This document shows, piece after piece, positions 11,232 to 22,177 of a stretch of 64,000 bases of DNA; positions within the stretch are counted from its first letter, which is position 1; every line of letters begins with the position of its first letter. Origin of the DNA: Cephalotrichum gorgonifer (taxonomy: Eukaryota > Ascomycota > Sordariomycetes > Microascales > Microascaceae). The stretch lies in NCBI GenBank assembly GCA_900312665.1, contig ONZQ02000015.1:434001-498000 (forward strand), written 5' to 3'. Position numbers and translations under genes: made by a program. The notes under the pieces were generated by a model, which saw only the letters and a list, made by a program, of their open reading frames with translations, was not told where the DNA came from and did not search any database.

Positions 11232-11243
11232 CCATATATATGG
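11232..11243 (-). promoter_or_regulatory. TATA-like palindrome upstream of the GH28 gene
   Basis: The perfect palindrome CCATATATATGG lies 106 bases upstream of the GH28 start codon. It contains a TATA core and has the CArG-box shape CC(A/T)6-8GG. Position and sequence suit a core-promoter element; a role as a MADS-box site is inference. Confidence 0.45.
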
Positions 11244-12685
11244 CTTGCGACAAACAAGCTCCCGTATCGGGGTCCTTTACACAGCAGCATCATGATTCGT
11301 GGAATATTTAAAATCCTATGCGATATCCAATATATAGATGGCCCGGTATTTACGACAAATGTAATCAAGCGGGTGCGGTAGCTGTGCTGCATGTTCGCGT
11401 TGTGTCCGCGTCCAGGAAGTCCTCTCTTCAGAGCAGACCTCGCTCCCACCAATTCAAGCGCCCCACGGGGTTACCTTAACTGACATGACATATATGCCGG
11501 GGCGGGATTCGTTTCTTGGATGCGGGGTGAAAGAGGGGAAATGAAAGCTGGACTGGTTGCTCAGTAGTCCAAGGTACCTTTTTACCGGGAAGTTTACCAG
11601 ATAACTAGGCAATGCAATTATTTTGGATAATTCCAGGTACCATCAACGCCCACCGGCTGATCCAGGGACATTGTCGTCGGTGTCACCCCTTCCCCCGAGG
11701 TATGGCTATGTACTATCGGGTATTATCGCGCGCTCTTGCTTGCTGAAGCCTCGGGCAAAACAGGCTCACTTCTACTAAGGAGTAAAAAGGCTAGAGAGTA
11801 CGGGTAGTCCCCCTTGTGACCACCTGATCGCTTGCTAAACGTTGTATCCACTAATAGCTTTACAATGCCTTACATTCTCAGCCCCTCCGCCTAGGTCTAG
11901 GGCATTCACGAGATTATTCACGGGCATTAGTTACACCATTATGCGGTCTCGGATGGAACAGGGGACAAGCGGCAAAGGAGGGTGAAAAGGAAAATAGGGG
12001 GGAGACTAAACAGAGGGGCGCTCTTTCCCCTGACAAAGCACTAGATGGAAGTCGAGCGCCAGGCTGACTCTCTTTACCACCGACATCGGGTATTATGTTC
12101 TGTTCGTGGGGAGCTAGCCGGTGTCTCACGGTTGGCTCCAATGACGTACCATCAGCATGGAGCAAAATCCTTCACCAAGATAGTGAGTGTTGCATACCCC
12201 ACTTTCCTAGTAGAAGATGAAGAGCAAGGGTCCGCTCTGTCGTAATGGGCGTGTCATTGTTTCCTGTGCGTCAAAACGAACTGGAACAAATACCAGTATA
12301 ACTAGTATATTCACAAAATTCTCAGGGTTACCCAGACTAGCAGACAGTTTACGTCCAAATCTAGTCGAAATTGGCGGGGCCATCGCAGCACATAGACAGG
12401 GTGTACTAATGTCCGTCCTATCTGGGCTAGTTCACGACAACGTGCAGGTATCATCCGTCATTGCTCATCCTTAACCAAATACGTGCATCTAGAATTACGT
12501 ACGGGGAATACACGTGATGTTTCCCCCTCAATCTCACCCAGGTGTATTTGTCAGTCAGTGTCAGCATCAGGATTCAAGTCAATTCGACTCGGGCGAAGGA
12601 TCGGCTTAACCTTTACAGCATACTTTTTTGTTTCATAATCACGCCGAAGCAGCTGTGAACTGGAACTACCCACGCATCGGCCAAC
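11244..12685. other. long intergenic region
   Basis: No supported gene in about 1.4 kb between the divergently transcribed GH28 and amidohydrolase genes. The open frames present are short, lack motifs and overlap one another. Confidence 0.5.
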
Positions 12686-13984
12686 ATGCCATCTACCTCT
12701 AGCGCCGTGCTCGAAAACCATGGGCCCGACTACGATAAGTACACAGCCCTTTACAAACACTTCCATGCGAACCCGGAGCTCTCATGGCTCGAGAATGAGA
12801 CGGCCGCCAAGGTCGTCGACACTCTCAAGACCTTCTCCCCAGACTTTGAGTTCCAGACCGGCATCGGTGGGACCGGCCTGTTCGCCGTCCTCCGCAACGG
12901 CCCGGGCAAGACCATCATGCTCCGCGCCGACATGGACGCCCTCCCTGTCGAGGAGGACACGGGCCTCGACTACGCGTCCACAAAGAAGATGAAGGACGAC
13001 AAGGGCGAGCTGCGCCCAGTGATGCACGCGTGCGGCCACGACATGCACGTCACAGCCCTCCTGGCCGCCGCTGAGACCCTTGTGTCCTCCCGGCCGCTGT
13101 GGTCCGGGATCATAGTCTTCCTATTCCAGCAGGCGGAGGAGAAAATGGCTGGCGCGAAAGCCATGATTGCGGATGGGCTATTCACGAAGTACGCCTGTCC
13201 CATCCCGGATGTCGTGCTCGGTCAGCATGTACTCTGGGGCAAGGCCGGGACTGTGTACGGGAACTCGGGGCCAGTCATGACGGCCGCAGATGGGATGAAG
13301 ATTAAGGTCTTTGGCCGCGGGGGACACGGGAGCCAACCCCATCGGACCGTCGATCCTGTCGTTTTGGCGGCCCATATTATTCTCCGCCTGCAGACCATCG
13401 TCAGTCGAGAAGTTCCTCCTGGAGAGCTGGCTGTCGTGACGGTAGGAGCTCTGAACGTCGGTAACGCGGCGAATATCATCACCCACGAAGCCGTCCTGCA
13501 GGTCAGCACGCGGAGTGTCAACCCAAAATGGCGAGGCGTCATCCACGACGCCATCCGGCGGATAGTGAAAGCGGAGTGCGAAGCTTCTAATAGCCCAAAG
13601 GAGGCGGAAATCGAGGTCATGTTCGCGACCGACACAGTCGACAATGATGAGGCGCTCCAGGCCGCGTTGAGCGAGAGTTTCGCGCAGCACTTCAAAGACG
13701 CCTGGAACCCGAAGGCGGAGATCGTCACGGCTAGCGAGGACTTTAATGAGCTTGCCAATGCTGTCGGGAAGCCGTATTGCTTTTGGTTCTTCGGGGGCCA
13801 TGACCCCGCGGAGGATGAGGCGCTGAGTGCGGAGGGGGGGCTGGAGAATATCGCCACGAATCATAGCCCGTTCTTTGCGCCGGTGATCCAGCCGACGCTC
13901 AAGACTGGGACGGAGGCGCTTGTGGTTGCTGCACTAACGTTTCTTGGTGCTGCAGGGGCTGCTGCCGCGTCTACAAATCTGTAA
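12686..13984 (+). CDS. M20D-type metallo-amidohydrolase
   Basis: Intronless 432-residue protein of the M20 family (amidohydrolase, hippurate or IAA-amino-acid hydrolase type). Metal-binding motifs appear in order: RADMDALPVEE near residue 80, HACGHDMH near 115, FQQAEE near 150, the dimerisation-domain signature GRGGHGSQPH near 210, and NHSPFF near 395. Such enzymes use metal ions to hydrolyse N-acyl amino acids or related amides in the cytosol. There is no signal peptide. The ATG at 12686 follows a short leader and precedes the conserved YTALYKHFHANPELSW start. The exact substrate cannot be assigned. Confidence 0.9.
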   Translation: MPSTSSAVLENHGPDYDKYTALYKHFHANPELSWLENETAAKVVDTLKTFSPDFEFQTGIGGTGLFAVLRNGPGKTIMLRADMDALPVEEDTGLDYASTKKMKDDKGELRPVMHACGHDMHVTALLAAAETLVSSRPLWSGIIVFLFQQAEEKMAGAKAMIADGLFTKYACPIPDVVLGQHVLWGKAGTVYGNSGPVMTAADGMKIKVFGRGGHGSQPHRTVDPVVLAAHIILRLQTIVSREVPPGELAVVTVGALNVGNAANIITHEAVLQVSTRSVNPKWRGVIHDAIRRIVKAECEASNSPKEAEIEVMFATDTVDNDEALQAALSESFAQHFKDAWNPKAEIVTASEDFNELANAVGKPYCFWFFGGHDPAEDEALSAEGGLENIATNHSPFFAPVIQPTLKTGTEALVVAALTFLGAAGAAAASTNL

Positions 13985-14177
13985 AGCTATTCACGCCCAC
14001 TTGTATCTTGTGCTATACGCACGCTATCATACGGGTCACATTCATAAGCCAGAAACTCAGAAAGTATGAGGAATGAATTAGATCATTAGCACTACACCCC
14101 ACCCTTTCCCATAGTCAATTGTGATAACAGAGAAACTACCGTTCGGCTCTTAGATACTTGTACCGGCATCATATCGC

Positions 14178-15317
14178 TTACCCCTCCTGGGTCCATAACT
14201 CGAGCCCCTTCTCTAACCCCGAAACCAAACCCCTCGCCCATCTCGCCTGAGATTCCACCCGCCCAGTCTCCGCATCATCCGAGAAACTAACCCTCTCCGT
14301 CCACCAGTCCAGCCACGCCTCCGCCCTAGCGCCGTCCTCCGCTCGAAGGAGTCCCACGCTCACGTCGATGAGATCCGGTCTCCACTTGTCATGCCAGAAG
14401 ACCGTCGCTCCGCACCCGCCACAGAACTCCCGTTGGACATCCGGGGAGGAGGCATAGCTCGTCAGGATCCCCGCCGGAAGCGTTTGGAAATCGAGAGGCA
14501 CCGTCGTCGTGCCATCTACGGAGCCCGGGGAGGGGGCATGGAAGTGGATGTTCGAGCGGGGGACGAAGGCCCAGGTCTGTATCTCGAAGCCGGAGATGAG
14601 GCGGCAGGAGCGGCATGTGCAGGTTCCAGCCCGGTACTTTTCGCCTGGGCATAGCCACCATTTTACGTTGGAGGGGTTTGAGAGGGTCGAGGCGGGAGTG
14701 GAGCAGTAGGCGTGAGTTAGGTCAGGAAAGTTGGAACGAGGGAGGAGACTGGTGGCGTCGGGGCGAGTAATGTGGAAGGATACGGTGCCGCAGTCGCAGG
14801 ACGCGGGGAGGGCGTCCTTTGGAGTCCGGGTTTCGGTTGGATGGCGTTTGACAGCGTGGTCAACACTTTGAGGCTCAGGGTCTAAATCTATTTTGTTACC
14901 GTCGACCTCGCTGATCCAGACGGAGCTGCCGCCATCCTTTGTGTCGGAGACTTCGACGTGCCGCTTGAAGACGACTGTCAGGCCAGGCTTATCACTGCTC
15001 GATCCTATCAGAATACCGGTGGCAACCTCGTACTCTGGAGACCCGTCTGACTCCCGCCTACGCAGGATATGGCAGCCGCAAGTGGCACAGAAATGTCTGG
15101 TCCATCCGTCTGAAGACGTGTAAGTTGAAGTATTGTTAAGATCGGAGAGTACAGGCGCTTCGATCGGGTGGTAAGAGACGCAGATCTCCCCAGTGGCATG
15201 GCGACAACTATCGCAATGACACATGGATATTGCTACTGTGTCGTCCATGGTGGGTTTTGGAGTCACGGCCAGAGTGACTCCGCCGCAGTGGCACGATGTC
15301 CTAGTTTCTCCTGCCAT
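14178..15317 (-). CDS. double GFA-domain protein (CENP-V/GFA family)
   Basis: Intronless 379-residue protein with two zinc-binding GFA domains in tandem. Domain 1 (about residues 8-125) has SCHCGG, CHCDSCR and FCATCGC. Domain 2 (about 165-335) has SCDCG, CTCRSCR and EFCGGCG. GFA-family proteins were named for glutathione-dependent formaldehyde-activating enzyme, but most fungal members are uncharacterised, and the enzyme role should not be assumed. All expected cysteines are visible in both copies. It is convergent with the amidohydrolase and divergent from the HET gene at 15987. Confidence 0.88.
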   Translation of the reverse strand: MAGETRTSCHCGGVTLAVTPKPTMDDTVAISMCHCDSCRHATGEICVSYHPIEAPVLSDLNNTSTYTSSDGWTRHFCATCGCHILRRRESDGSPEYEVATGILIGSSSDKPGLTVVFKRHVEVSDTKDGGSSVWISEVDGNKIDLDPEPQSVDHAVKRHPTETRTPKDALPASCDCGTVSFHITRPDATSLLPRSNFPDLTHAYCSTPASTLSNPSNVKWWLCPGEKYRAGTCTCRSCRLISGFEIQTWAFVPRSNIHFHAPSPGSVDGTTTVPLDFQTLPAGILTSYASSPDVQREFCGGCGATVFWHDKWRPDLIDVSVGLLRAEDGARAEAWLDWWTERVSFSDDAETGRVESQARWARGLVSGLEKGLELWTQEG

Positions 15318-15986
15318 GGCTGCTGGCTACTTGGTGTAAGTAAGGGGGTTGTGTAGCCTTTGACGATTTAGACAGATAGGCCAATCAGGGGATTAGCGAT
15401 GGCGGATACGGAACAGAGAAGGTTCGCCGGCGAATAGAGGGGAATGTGCTGGAGGGAGTGCTGAGTATAAATATTCGTAAGCCCTGGACCAGAATGCGGG
15501 GCGGATTGTACAAGATGCCGCCCGCCGTAACTCAGACCTTGCCTGTCGCAACCCTTCCGAGCGAGATTCCCCGACGCGATGCTTCCTTAAAGGGCTAGAG
15601 ACATCGGCAATCCGATCCGACGGCACGTACGGGTAGAGCAGTTACGCTAATGAGGGCGTTTCTTTATGTCATGGACGGCTGATTATCCCAATCAGGACGA
15701 TTTGCGAGCACTCTCTGCCATTCGGAGAGATGCTTGACAGGCGGAACGAAGGAACGGTTCTCCACTAAGTGCGGATTGGTCGTCGCGTTAGAATTAGATA
15801 AGACTTCCCCGCAAATTCGGGTAAACCCCGACCCCGACTGCTACTCGTTGTGTGCGTGAAAGATATGGCGGCGCATGATTGCGATCGTACAGGTGTCTAA
15901 GAGTAGCATACATACATGCATGTATAGGATACACAGACTCTCCTAACTTTGACCGGAGCGGCGGTGCCGGATCTCCCACGCCTACC
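15318..15986. other. divergent promoter region
   Basis: Spacer of 669 bases between the divergent GFA-domain and HET genes. No gene is supported, and both promoters must lie here. Confidence 0.5.
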
Positions 15987-17594
15987 ATGCACCTCCTCAA
16001 CATCGAAACCCTCCACCTGGAATCCTTCACTACCGAAACCACCGCCCCGCCTTTCGCCATCCTCTCCCATACCTGGGGCGAGGGCGAAGTAACCCTCCAA
16101 GACCTCAGTCTCCCCCACAAAACACTCTCCTCCAGGCCCGGATGGCAGAAGATAACCCGCTTCCGCGATGCCGTCACCCACCACCCGCACCTGCTCTCCG
16201 AGCCCGTGTCCCACCTCTGGGTCGACACATGCTGCATCGACAAGACGAGCAGCGCCGAGCTCTCCGAGGCCATCAACTCCATGTTCCGCTGGTACCGCCA
16301 CGCGACGTGCTGCTTCGCGCTACTCGGGGACGTGACTGCAATGCGGGGCGACGGCGCCGAGGAGGGCGGTCGTGTGGGGGCGGACTTTGAGGCTTCGAGG
16401 TGGTTCACAAGGGGGTGGACGCTGCAGGAGCTTCTAGCACCCAGCGACGTGCACTTCTTCGATCGCCACTGGGACTGGATTGGGAGTAAGACGACGCTGG
16501 CGGAGCGGATATCCGCCCGGACGAGTATCGACGAGGGGATCATTTTAAGCGGGGAGTGGCCATTTGCCAGCGTTGCGCAGAGGATGTCCTGGATGTCGGG
16601 CAGGGTCACCACGCGCGTGGAGGACATGGCATACTGCCTCCTCGGTATCTTCGACGTCCACATGCCGATGCTCTACGGCGAGGGCGAGCGAGCATTCGTC
16701 AGGCTGCAGGAGGAGATTATTAAAGATTCGGACGACCAGTCCATCTTGGCATGGGACGCTAGCGGCTCTCCAGATTCTTCCCAGGCCGTCGGGGCCTTCG
16801 CTACGCATCCTAGGCAGTTCCGCAATGGGGGTAGCGTAGAATGCCTCCCTACCAGCCACGCCGGCCCCTTCGCGCTGACGAATAAGGGCCTGCAGATCGA
16901 CCTCCCCATCATCGAGCACCAGGATTCCCCGGGCCAGAAGATCGTCCTCCTCTCGTGCTCTGACGTCCGGGACGTCACGACCGTCATCGGTATCAAGGTA
17001 CAGCCCGACGCCACAGCCTCCTCGAGGTATACCCGTCTTCCCGCGCCACCCATTACGATACCCCTGCAGGATCACACGATACTGCGGCAGCCGTCGCCGA
17101 CGATATACCTCGCCAAGAGGGACCAACCGTCTGGCCGACATACTGGGACGCTGAAGTGTCTGCTGTATGGGCCTAGTCCCGGCCGGGCGTTTAAGGGGGT
17201 GGAATTTATCGGGGCTAGTCCTCCCGGGGTTTGGAATGTGAACAAGATCCATACCATGACCATGCTTGTACCTAGAGATGGAGTGGATGACCAGGGTGAG
17301 GTCACTACGGTACTTCTCTTTCAGCTCGGGGATGAGGAGGGCACGTTCTGCCTAATTTTGAGCATCTTACCCACCGTGGGGACCGCACGCGTGGGGTTAT
17401 TACTCGGACCAGATAAGGCTCCCGAGGGGGAGATGCTTGACAAGATGCTAGAGAGGTTGAGGCGGTCGGCGAGTTCTATCATAAAGTCTACTTGGGCGGA
17501 GTTGGTGTTGAAGAAGGGTAAAGTTTATGTGAAAGTTGGTATTGGGCCGGCGCCGTCTGTTATCGGGGTTTCAATGTCTAGATTGCCAGAGTAG
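15987..17594 (+). CDS. HET-domain (heterokaryon incompatibility) protein
   Basis: Intronless, 535 residues from the ATG at 15987. An in-frame ATG 108 bases upstream would add 36 residues unlike the family, whereas MHLLNIETL is the usual start. HET-domain landmarks are ILSHTWGEGEVTLQD, LWVDTCCIDKTSSAELSEAI, WFTRGWTLQELLAP, then VEDMAYCLLGIFDVHMPMLY and YGEGERAF. This is the HET-E/HET-D style of HET domain. Such proteins can trigger cell death when non-self is met during hyphal fusion, but most copies are of unknown specificity. No NACHT or WD40 repeats follow; the C-terminal 250 residues are divergent. The frame is intact. Confidence 0.92.
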   Translation: MHLLNIETLHLESFTTETTAPPFAILSHTWGEGEVTLQDLSLPHKTLSSRPGWQKITRFRDAVTHHPHLLSEPVSHLWVDTCCIDKTSSAELSEAINSMFRWYRHATCCFALLGDVTAMRGDGAEEGGRVGADFEASRWFTRGWTLQELLAPSDVHFFDRHWDWIGSKTTLAERISARTSIDEGIILSGEWPFASVAQRMSWMSGRVTTRVEDMAYCLLGIFDVHMPMLYGEGERAFVRLQEEIIKDSDDQSILAWDASGSPDSSQAVGAFATHPRQFRNGGSVECLPTSHAGPFALTNKGLQIDLPIIEHQDSPGQKIVLLSCSDVRDVTTVIGIKVQPDATASSRYTRLPAPPITIPLQDHTILRQPSPTIYLAKRDQPSGRHTGTLKCLLYGPSPGRAFKGVEFIGASPPGVWNVNKIHTMTMLVPRDGVDDQGEVTTVLLFQLGDEEGTFCLILSILPTVGTARVGLLLGPDKAPEGEMLDKMLERLRRSASSIIKSTWAELVLKKGKVYVKVGIGPAPSVIGVSMSRLPE

Positions 17595-18523
17595 AGACTC
17601 AAGAGACCCTGCGGAAGGAGGACAACATTAAGGACTGGCCGCTCATCAAGCATAGTAAAGTCAATGATCCCATTTGCCCTGGGGAAATATTCGTCAGTTT
17701 TTATCATGAAGCACGGGCTAGAAGCAGCAATAGCGGCTGGGATTATTGTAGGCAAACCACGGCTTGATATTACAAAAGGGTAACGGAGTATGGCCTCACG
17801 CGGCCGCAGCATAGTTTATGGCTGCTATTAACATCATGCCAACCCGTTCACGACGTATACATGCCGCCCACTCTGCGCAACTAATTTATCATCAACGTTG
17901 CGATTGCATTGAATTGGATTGCTTAATAGTGTAGGTTTAGTTCTAGTCAAGTTGTTTGTAAAAATTATGACATTGTATAGGGAGAGCAAAACAATTGAAA
18001 AGTACAGACAGGCCATATGTAGCAGCACAACATGGATTAACTGCGAATTTGGGTGGCATATAATGATAATCCAACACAGAATTGCGATGGTACGAGTGGT
18101 TCAGGTTAAAATTCACCCCAGAATATCCCACCAATTAAAGAGTAGGCCACTTGTCACCAGATCATTAGGAAGATAAATTGGCATGATATTTCTTATATTC
18201 AGGCTAATATGTGGAGAATGCAGATCTTCAATGCGATGCAGGTACCGACCGCTCCCCTTCCCTTGATCTAGGTTGGGCTGGCTTGAAGATGATTCACTCG
18301 TGATCTATCCCAAAACTCCGTGCTGGTGGTACCCAGGTAGCCGGTACAGGCAGGGGGGAAAGAAAAGATGGGGGTCGGGGGTGGGGGGTAGTGATGTTCA
18401 GATAGGCTCTGCTGAGTGTAGCAGCAGTCAGCGTCTCCCGGCGTGTCGTCGGAGGTCTAGGTACTGAGTGGGAGAGAGCCCTTGGGGATTGGTGACGAGG
18501 GGATGTTTGCTCGTGCTAGCGGC
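17595..18523. other. intergenic region, AT-rich in its middle
   Basis: No gene is supported. The stretch from about 17870 to 18230 is clearly AT-richer than the surrounding DNA and has only short random open frames. The strip at about 18350-18390 is G-rich. Confidence 0.5.
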
Positions 18524-19378
18524 TTAATGAGAAGCAGTCCCGTTCCCAGAGGAGAGCCCGTCGGTGCACCCAACACGCGTCCCGCTAACAACAATGTCGT
18601 CGTACCAGAACGTGTTGGTATCTCCGCCATACGACTCCCAGCCAAAGTAAACAGCAGTGATCTTAGGGATGACGCTGCTCCGCTGCCACTGCGCCGCGTT
18701 CGCGTTCCCGTCGCCCTTCTTGCTCGTGAGACCCGCAATGGCCTCGTCATTCAGCCACGTCTCGATGGAGCCGTCGGTGCCGAGGTGGTATTCGAAGCAC
18801 TGCCAATCGCCCGTGGGGAGCGCCTTGGAGGCCGCGATGCCCTGCGGCGAGAGGTCCGGGAGGGTGGCGTCGTCGGACTCGCGGTTGTACATGAGGATCT
18901 TGCTCTGACCGCCGATGCGGAGGTGCTTCCCCGCGGCCTGGGCGGAGTCAGGCATGGTAATGAAGGAGACGTGTGCGTCCGTAAGGGCCTTCGAGGCTCG
19001 ACTGGTGGGGGTATACAACATCAGCATTCACACTCCTTTCAATACTGCCACGTAAAAATAGGTCTTCCTCTTGAAGCCTTCTTAGTTCTACGGCTGGGAT
19101 ACTTACACGAATGCCCTGACGTAGACGTCACCGGAGGGAACCGCCTTCGTGCCGAAGAACTTGTGTCCGCAGTAGCCGCCCGCGCCGTCGACCCTAATGG
19201 ACTTGGAGCCGCTGTGGGCAACGGTGCTGTCGAGCGCGACAGCACCACCCTGGTCGCAGTCGGCCGCGTAGGTGGGCCATGCGGCCTGGTCCCAGCCGCC
19301 CTCGAAGTCCTCGGAGACCTGGGCGAAGGAGAGGGGGAGGAGGGCAAGCCCGGCGAGAAGAGCAGTTTTGCGGAGCAT
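18524..19378 (-). CDS. Cip1-like secreted protein, no cellulose-binding module
   Basis: Two exons: 19378-19107 and 19001-18524, with a 105-base intron. The join gives 249 residues. A signal peptide covers about residues 1-19 (cleavage near LSFAQ). Segments such as EDFEGGWDQ, CDQGG, GGYCGHKFFGT, GDVYVRAF, GKHLRIGGQS, RESDDATLPDLSP, CFEYHLGTDG and WYDDI match the catalytic-like domain of Trichoderma reesei Cip1 as I remember it. That protein is co-induced with cellulases and has a jelly-roll fold related to polysaccharide lyases, without a firmly established activity. Unlike T. reesei Cip1, this copy ends soon after GTRVGC with a short serine/glycine tail and has no CBM1. Confidence 0.88.
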
Positions 19379-19460
19379 GATTGCGGTTTTGGGATGTGTG
19401 GGGAACTGTATGTACGAGCGAGAAGAGGCGAATATCTGGGTAAAGGGAGGTCGAGGTCGC

Positions 19461-19470
19461 CTATTTATGT
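19461..19470 (-). promoter_or_regulatory. TATA-like element upstream of the Cip1-like gene
   Basis: Minus-strand ACATAAATAG lies about 83-92 bases upstream of the Cip1-like start codon, a plausible core-promoter position. The evidence is sequence and position only. Confidence 0.35.
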
Positions 19471-20075
19471 GCTCTCATCCCGCCAGCCCAAGCTTTCACT
19501 CCCATATTATACGTCATACAAAGAGTTACATCGAGGTGCCGTGCTGCCGGAAGTCACCCTCCACCCGCCCTGTCCCCCACAATCCGGAAACTCGGTCCAT
19601 TCTCCCTCAGTGGTTCCATACTTGTTATTCCCCACGACGGACGGAACGAACCAAAGGCCGCCAACCCCAGAAAACTCCGCATAAAGAGGAGAATAAAAAA
19701 GCCGGGGCGGCCTGTCATGTCAGGGGCCACCTAATATAAATGCGCAACATACACGCACTCTATGGAGTCAGGGGCGACTCTCAGTCATTTTTAAGCGCTC
19801 TATATGTACGACGGGCCCGTTTTAATTTACGTCCCTTTAATTTGCAAAGGTCGATTTATCGCCGGACGATGCGTGTCTTTTTTTCCCGTCCTATGAAGTA
19901 CTTCTATCATCCCGTCCACGCCATTGATGTGCCACTACAAAGCAAGTGATCTTGCCGTCTGCCCCGTAGTGCCATCGTCGCCTTTCTCCAGAGCCGTCCC
20001 TTCGTTTTCCGTCACTAGGAAACCAGTTGGGAGAAGGGTGCTCATTTTGTGGGGGTGAGATTCATCTTGTCCGAA
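19471..20075. other. intergenic region
   Basis: No gene is supported between the Cip1-like promoter and the 3' end of the transporter gene. Overlapping plus-strand frames here are shadows. Confidence 0.45.
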
Positions 20076-22069
20076 TTAATGAGCGAATCGGAAGTCCAAC
20101 CTCTTGTTTCCCTCATCCTTGGTCGTCTTGAGGTAGTGTTCCCTCTCCTCTGTGCTCATTGCAGCCCAGGTGGCATCGCGGCTCTTATTCTTCCGCATGT
20201 AATATACCTTGACGAACACGGTCATGACCATGTTCCAGGCCACGATTGCAAGGAGGATTTTATTACCCCGCCTGTACAACGGTTTGTCGTCTTCACGATA
20301 AATCTGGCGTGCAGAGCTCCTGTTAGCGCGACTTGTTCGATTCTTAACGGGAGTTGGGAAGGGGCTATGCTTTCAATGAGGGGTGGATAACCCGGAGAGA
20401 TAACATACGTTGGAGGAGATGATGGAGCTAGCTTGGCAGATCATGTTGTATAGGGCACTTCCCAGTGTCCTTGTCCGCACGGAGCCGGCGTTTCTCGATG
20501 TGAGACTAACTGGTCGACACGAAATGGATTCAGAACAAACATGATTCATGGTGAAAACACAAGGTCGATTCTCTCGATTTGGGTTGCTTACCATTGATGG
20601 AGTGGATATAAGGGTAGCCGATCAGGCAGACTGTAATGCCATACCTGATCCACGGGCTTGCAGCAGCCGGAAGGAGTTCGAGACCCAGGAGGAAGCCCAG
20701 GCACCAGAAACAGTAAAACATGGCAATGGCGCCCCGGTTGTTGACCTTCTCCGAGAACCACGTCCAGAATATCAGCTGGGCGAGGAACAAAGCATATGCC
20801 GGGATCGTTAAAAGATTGGTCTGGAAAGTATCAAACCCGATGGCTCTCAGATTTAGGGTGAGATATGCGCCGACCGGCATTATAGGTATAAGTAGCGTAA
20901 GGCTGATGGCGTATAGTGGCCAGAGGTCGTAGTCCATGAGAGCAGCCCATAGCAGTTTGAGAGTTATGCCCTGCCGGTTGTGCATTCCTCCCTGTACATA
21001 TAGTTGTTAGATTTTTCGCATTCGGGGGTAAGGCAAGTAAGTGGATGGGGACAGAGTGTGGGTAGCTAGCCCCTATCTTATGCCGGCCGAATATAATCTT
21101 TCTTACCTTTCCTGGGTCGTCCCTTAACACTCGGTTAACCATAATGACCTCCTCACGCTCGTTGAACCAGCCATCCTTGCCCCTGAACCAGCTAGCAGTC
21201 TGTGTAGGGCTAGGGGGTAGATAGAACCAAGAAATAATGGCGATCAAGATCGTAAGGGCCCCCTCCAGGGCAAACAACCACCTCCACCCCTCCCAGCCGC
21301 CGATGCCACGCATTCGCAATATCCCGTACGCCAGGAACGCGGCCACGATATGGGTAATATGCGACGAACAATAGAACCAAGCCACACGCATCGGGAGTTC
21401 CCTATTTGTGTAGAAATAGGAAAGGTAGAGAAGTGCATCCGGGATAAAGCCGCCCTCGACAATTCCCAATAGGGCACGGGTAGCGAAGAAGCTCTGCTTT
21501 CCCTGGACCAGGCCCTGGCATATGCCCACAACACTCCACATAACCATCTGGATTGGGATCCAAACGTCTGGACCTAGCTTCTTCGAGACCATTTGTGAAG
21601 GTACCTCGGCCAATAGGAAGCAGAGGTAGAAGATAGTCATGCCATAGTTGTAGTCGTTTGTTGTTAAGCCCAAGTCGTCCAGCATACCGTCACTTAGGGC
21701 CTGTCCAATGTTCCCGCGATCCAGCTGGAGGGCGAAGAACATAACGCAAACCCAGGAAGCGATCCTGTAGTCGAGCTAATGGGGTGGATATGAATGTCAG
21801 TTGCGTTCGTTGGTGGTAGGAAGGACGAAAAAGCATACCTTGCGAAGGAGTTTCTTCTCCTCTTTTTCCGTCCATTCGGCCGTCGGGTCATATCTATGCA
21901 TTCCTTCATATTCAGGAATGGGCCGGTAGAACTCGGCCGAAATACCAGAGATAAAGGCGTCGCCAGTGGTATAATTCGCCTTAGAGGACGCTGGGACGGC
22001 AGCGATGGACACGGCGGGCGAGGACTTTGAGTCCGTCGAGGAATCCGTGGCCACCTTTTCGTCCGGCAT
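20076..22069 (-). CDS. MFS transporter, Dal5/allantoate-permease (ACS) family, five exons
   Basis: Five exons on the minus strand: 22069-21839, 21775-21107, 20991-20592, 20509-20409 and 20303-20076. The introns are 63, 115, 82 and 105 bases, all GT-AG, and the phases close to 542 residues. About 12 hydrophobic segments are visible. Family landmarks include the LDYRIASW loop before TM1, ALQLDRGNIGQAL, the GPDVWIPIQMVMWS segment, a WRWLFALEGALT stretch in mid-protein, and YRRGNKILL before the last TM. Dal5-type anion:cation symporters import allantoate, nicotinate, pantothenate, small organic acids and similar solutes. The substrate here is unknown. An in-frame ATG at 22177 would add 36 residues. 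I prefer 22069 because the extra segment reads like a leader. Confidence 0.87.
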
Positions 22070-22177
22070 TATTGCTGCAGGTTGCGAATGATGATTAAAC
22101 AACTCTTTAGGCTCGTCTAAATGATCTACAGGTACACCCAAAGCCACGGGAACGACAGCAGGGACGACTCTATTCAT

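Noticed and set aside
12045..12474. Plus-strand frames of 66-85 codons upstream of the amidohydrolase
   Set aside because: Short, without motifs, and they overlap a competing minus frame; probably promoter DNA.
13178..13864. Long minus-strand frames (211-228 codons)
   Set aside because: Shadows of the M20 amidohydrolase on the opposite strand, caused by GC-rich codon use.
12686..19378. A co-regulated secondary-metabolite cluster
   Set aside because: No polyketide synthase, NRPS, terpene synthase or pathway regulator is present; the neighbouring enzymes are unrelated.
18482..19684. 400-codon plus-strand frame
   Set aside because: It is antisense to the Cip1-like gene, whose splice sites and motifs are convincing; the plus frame has random composition.
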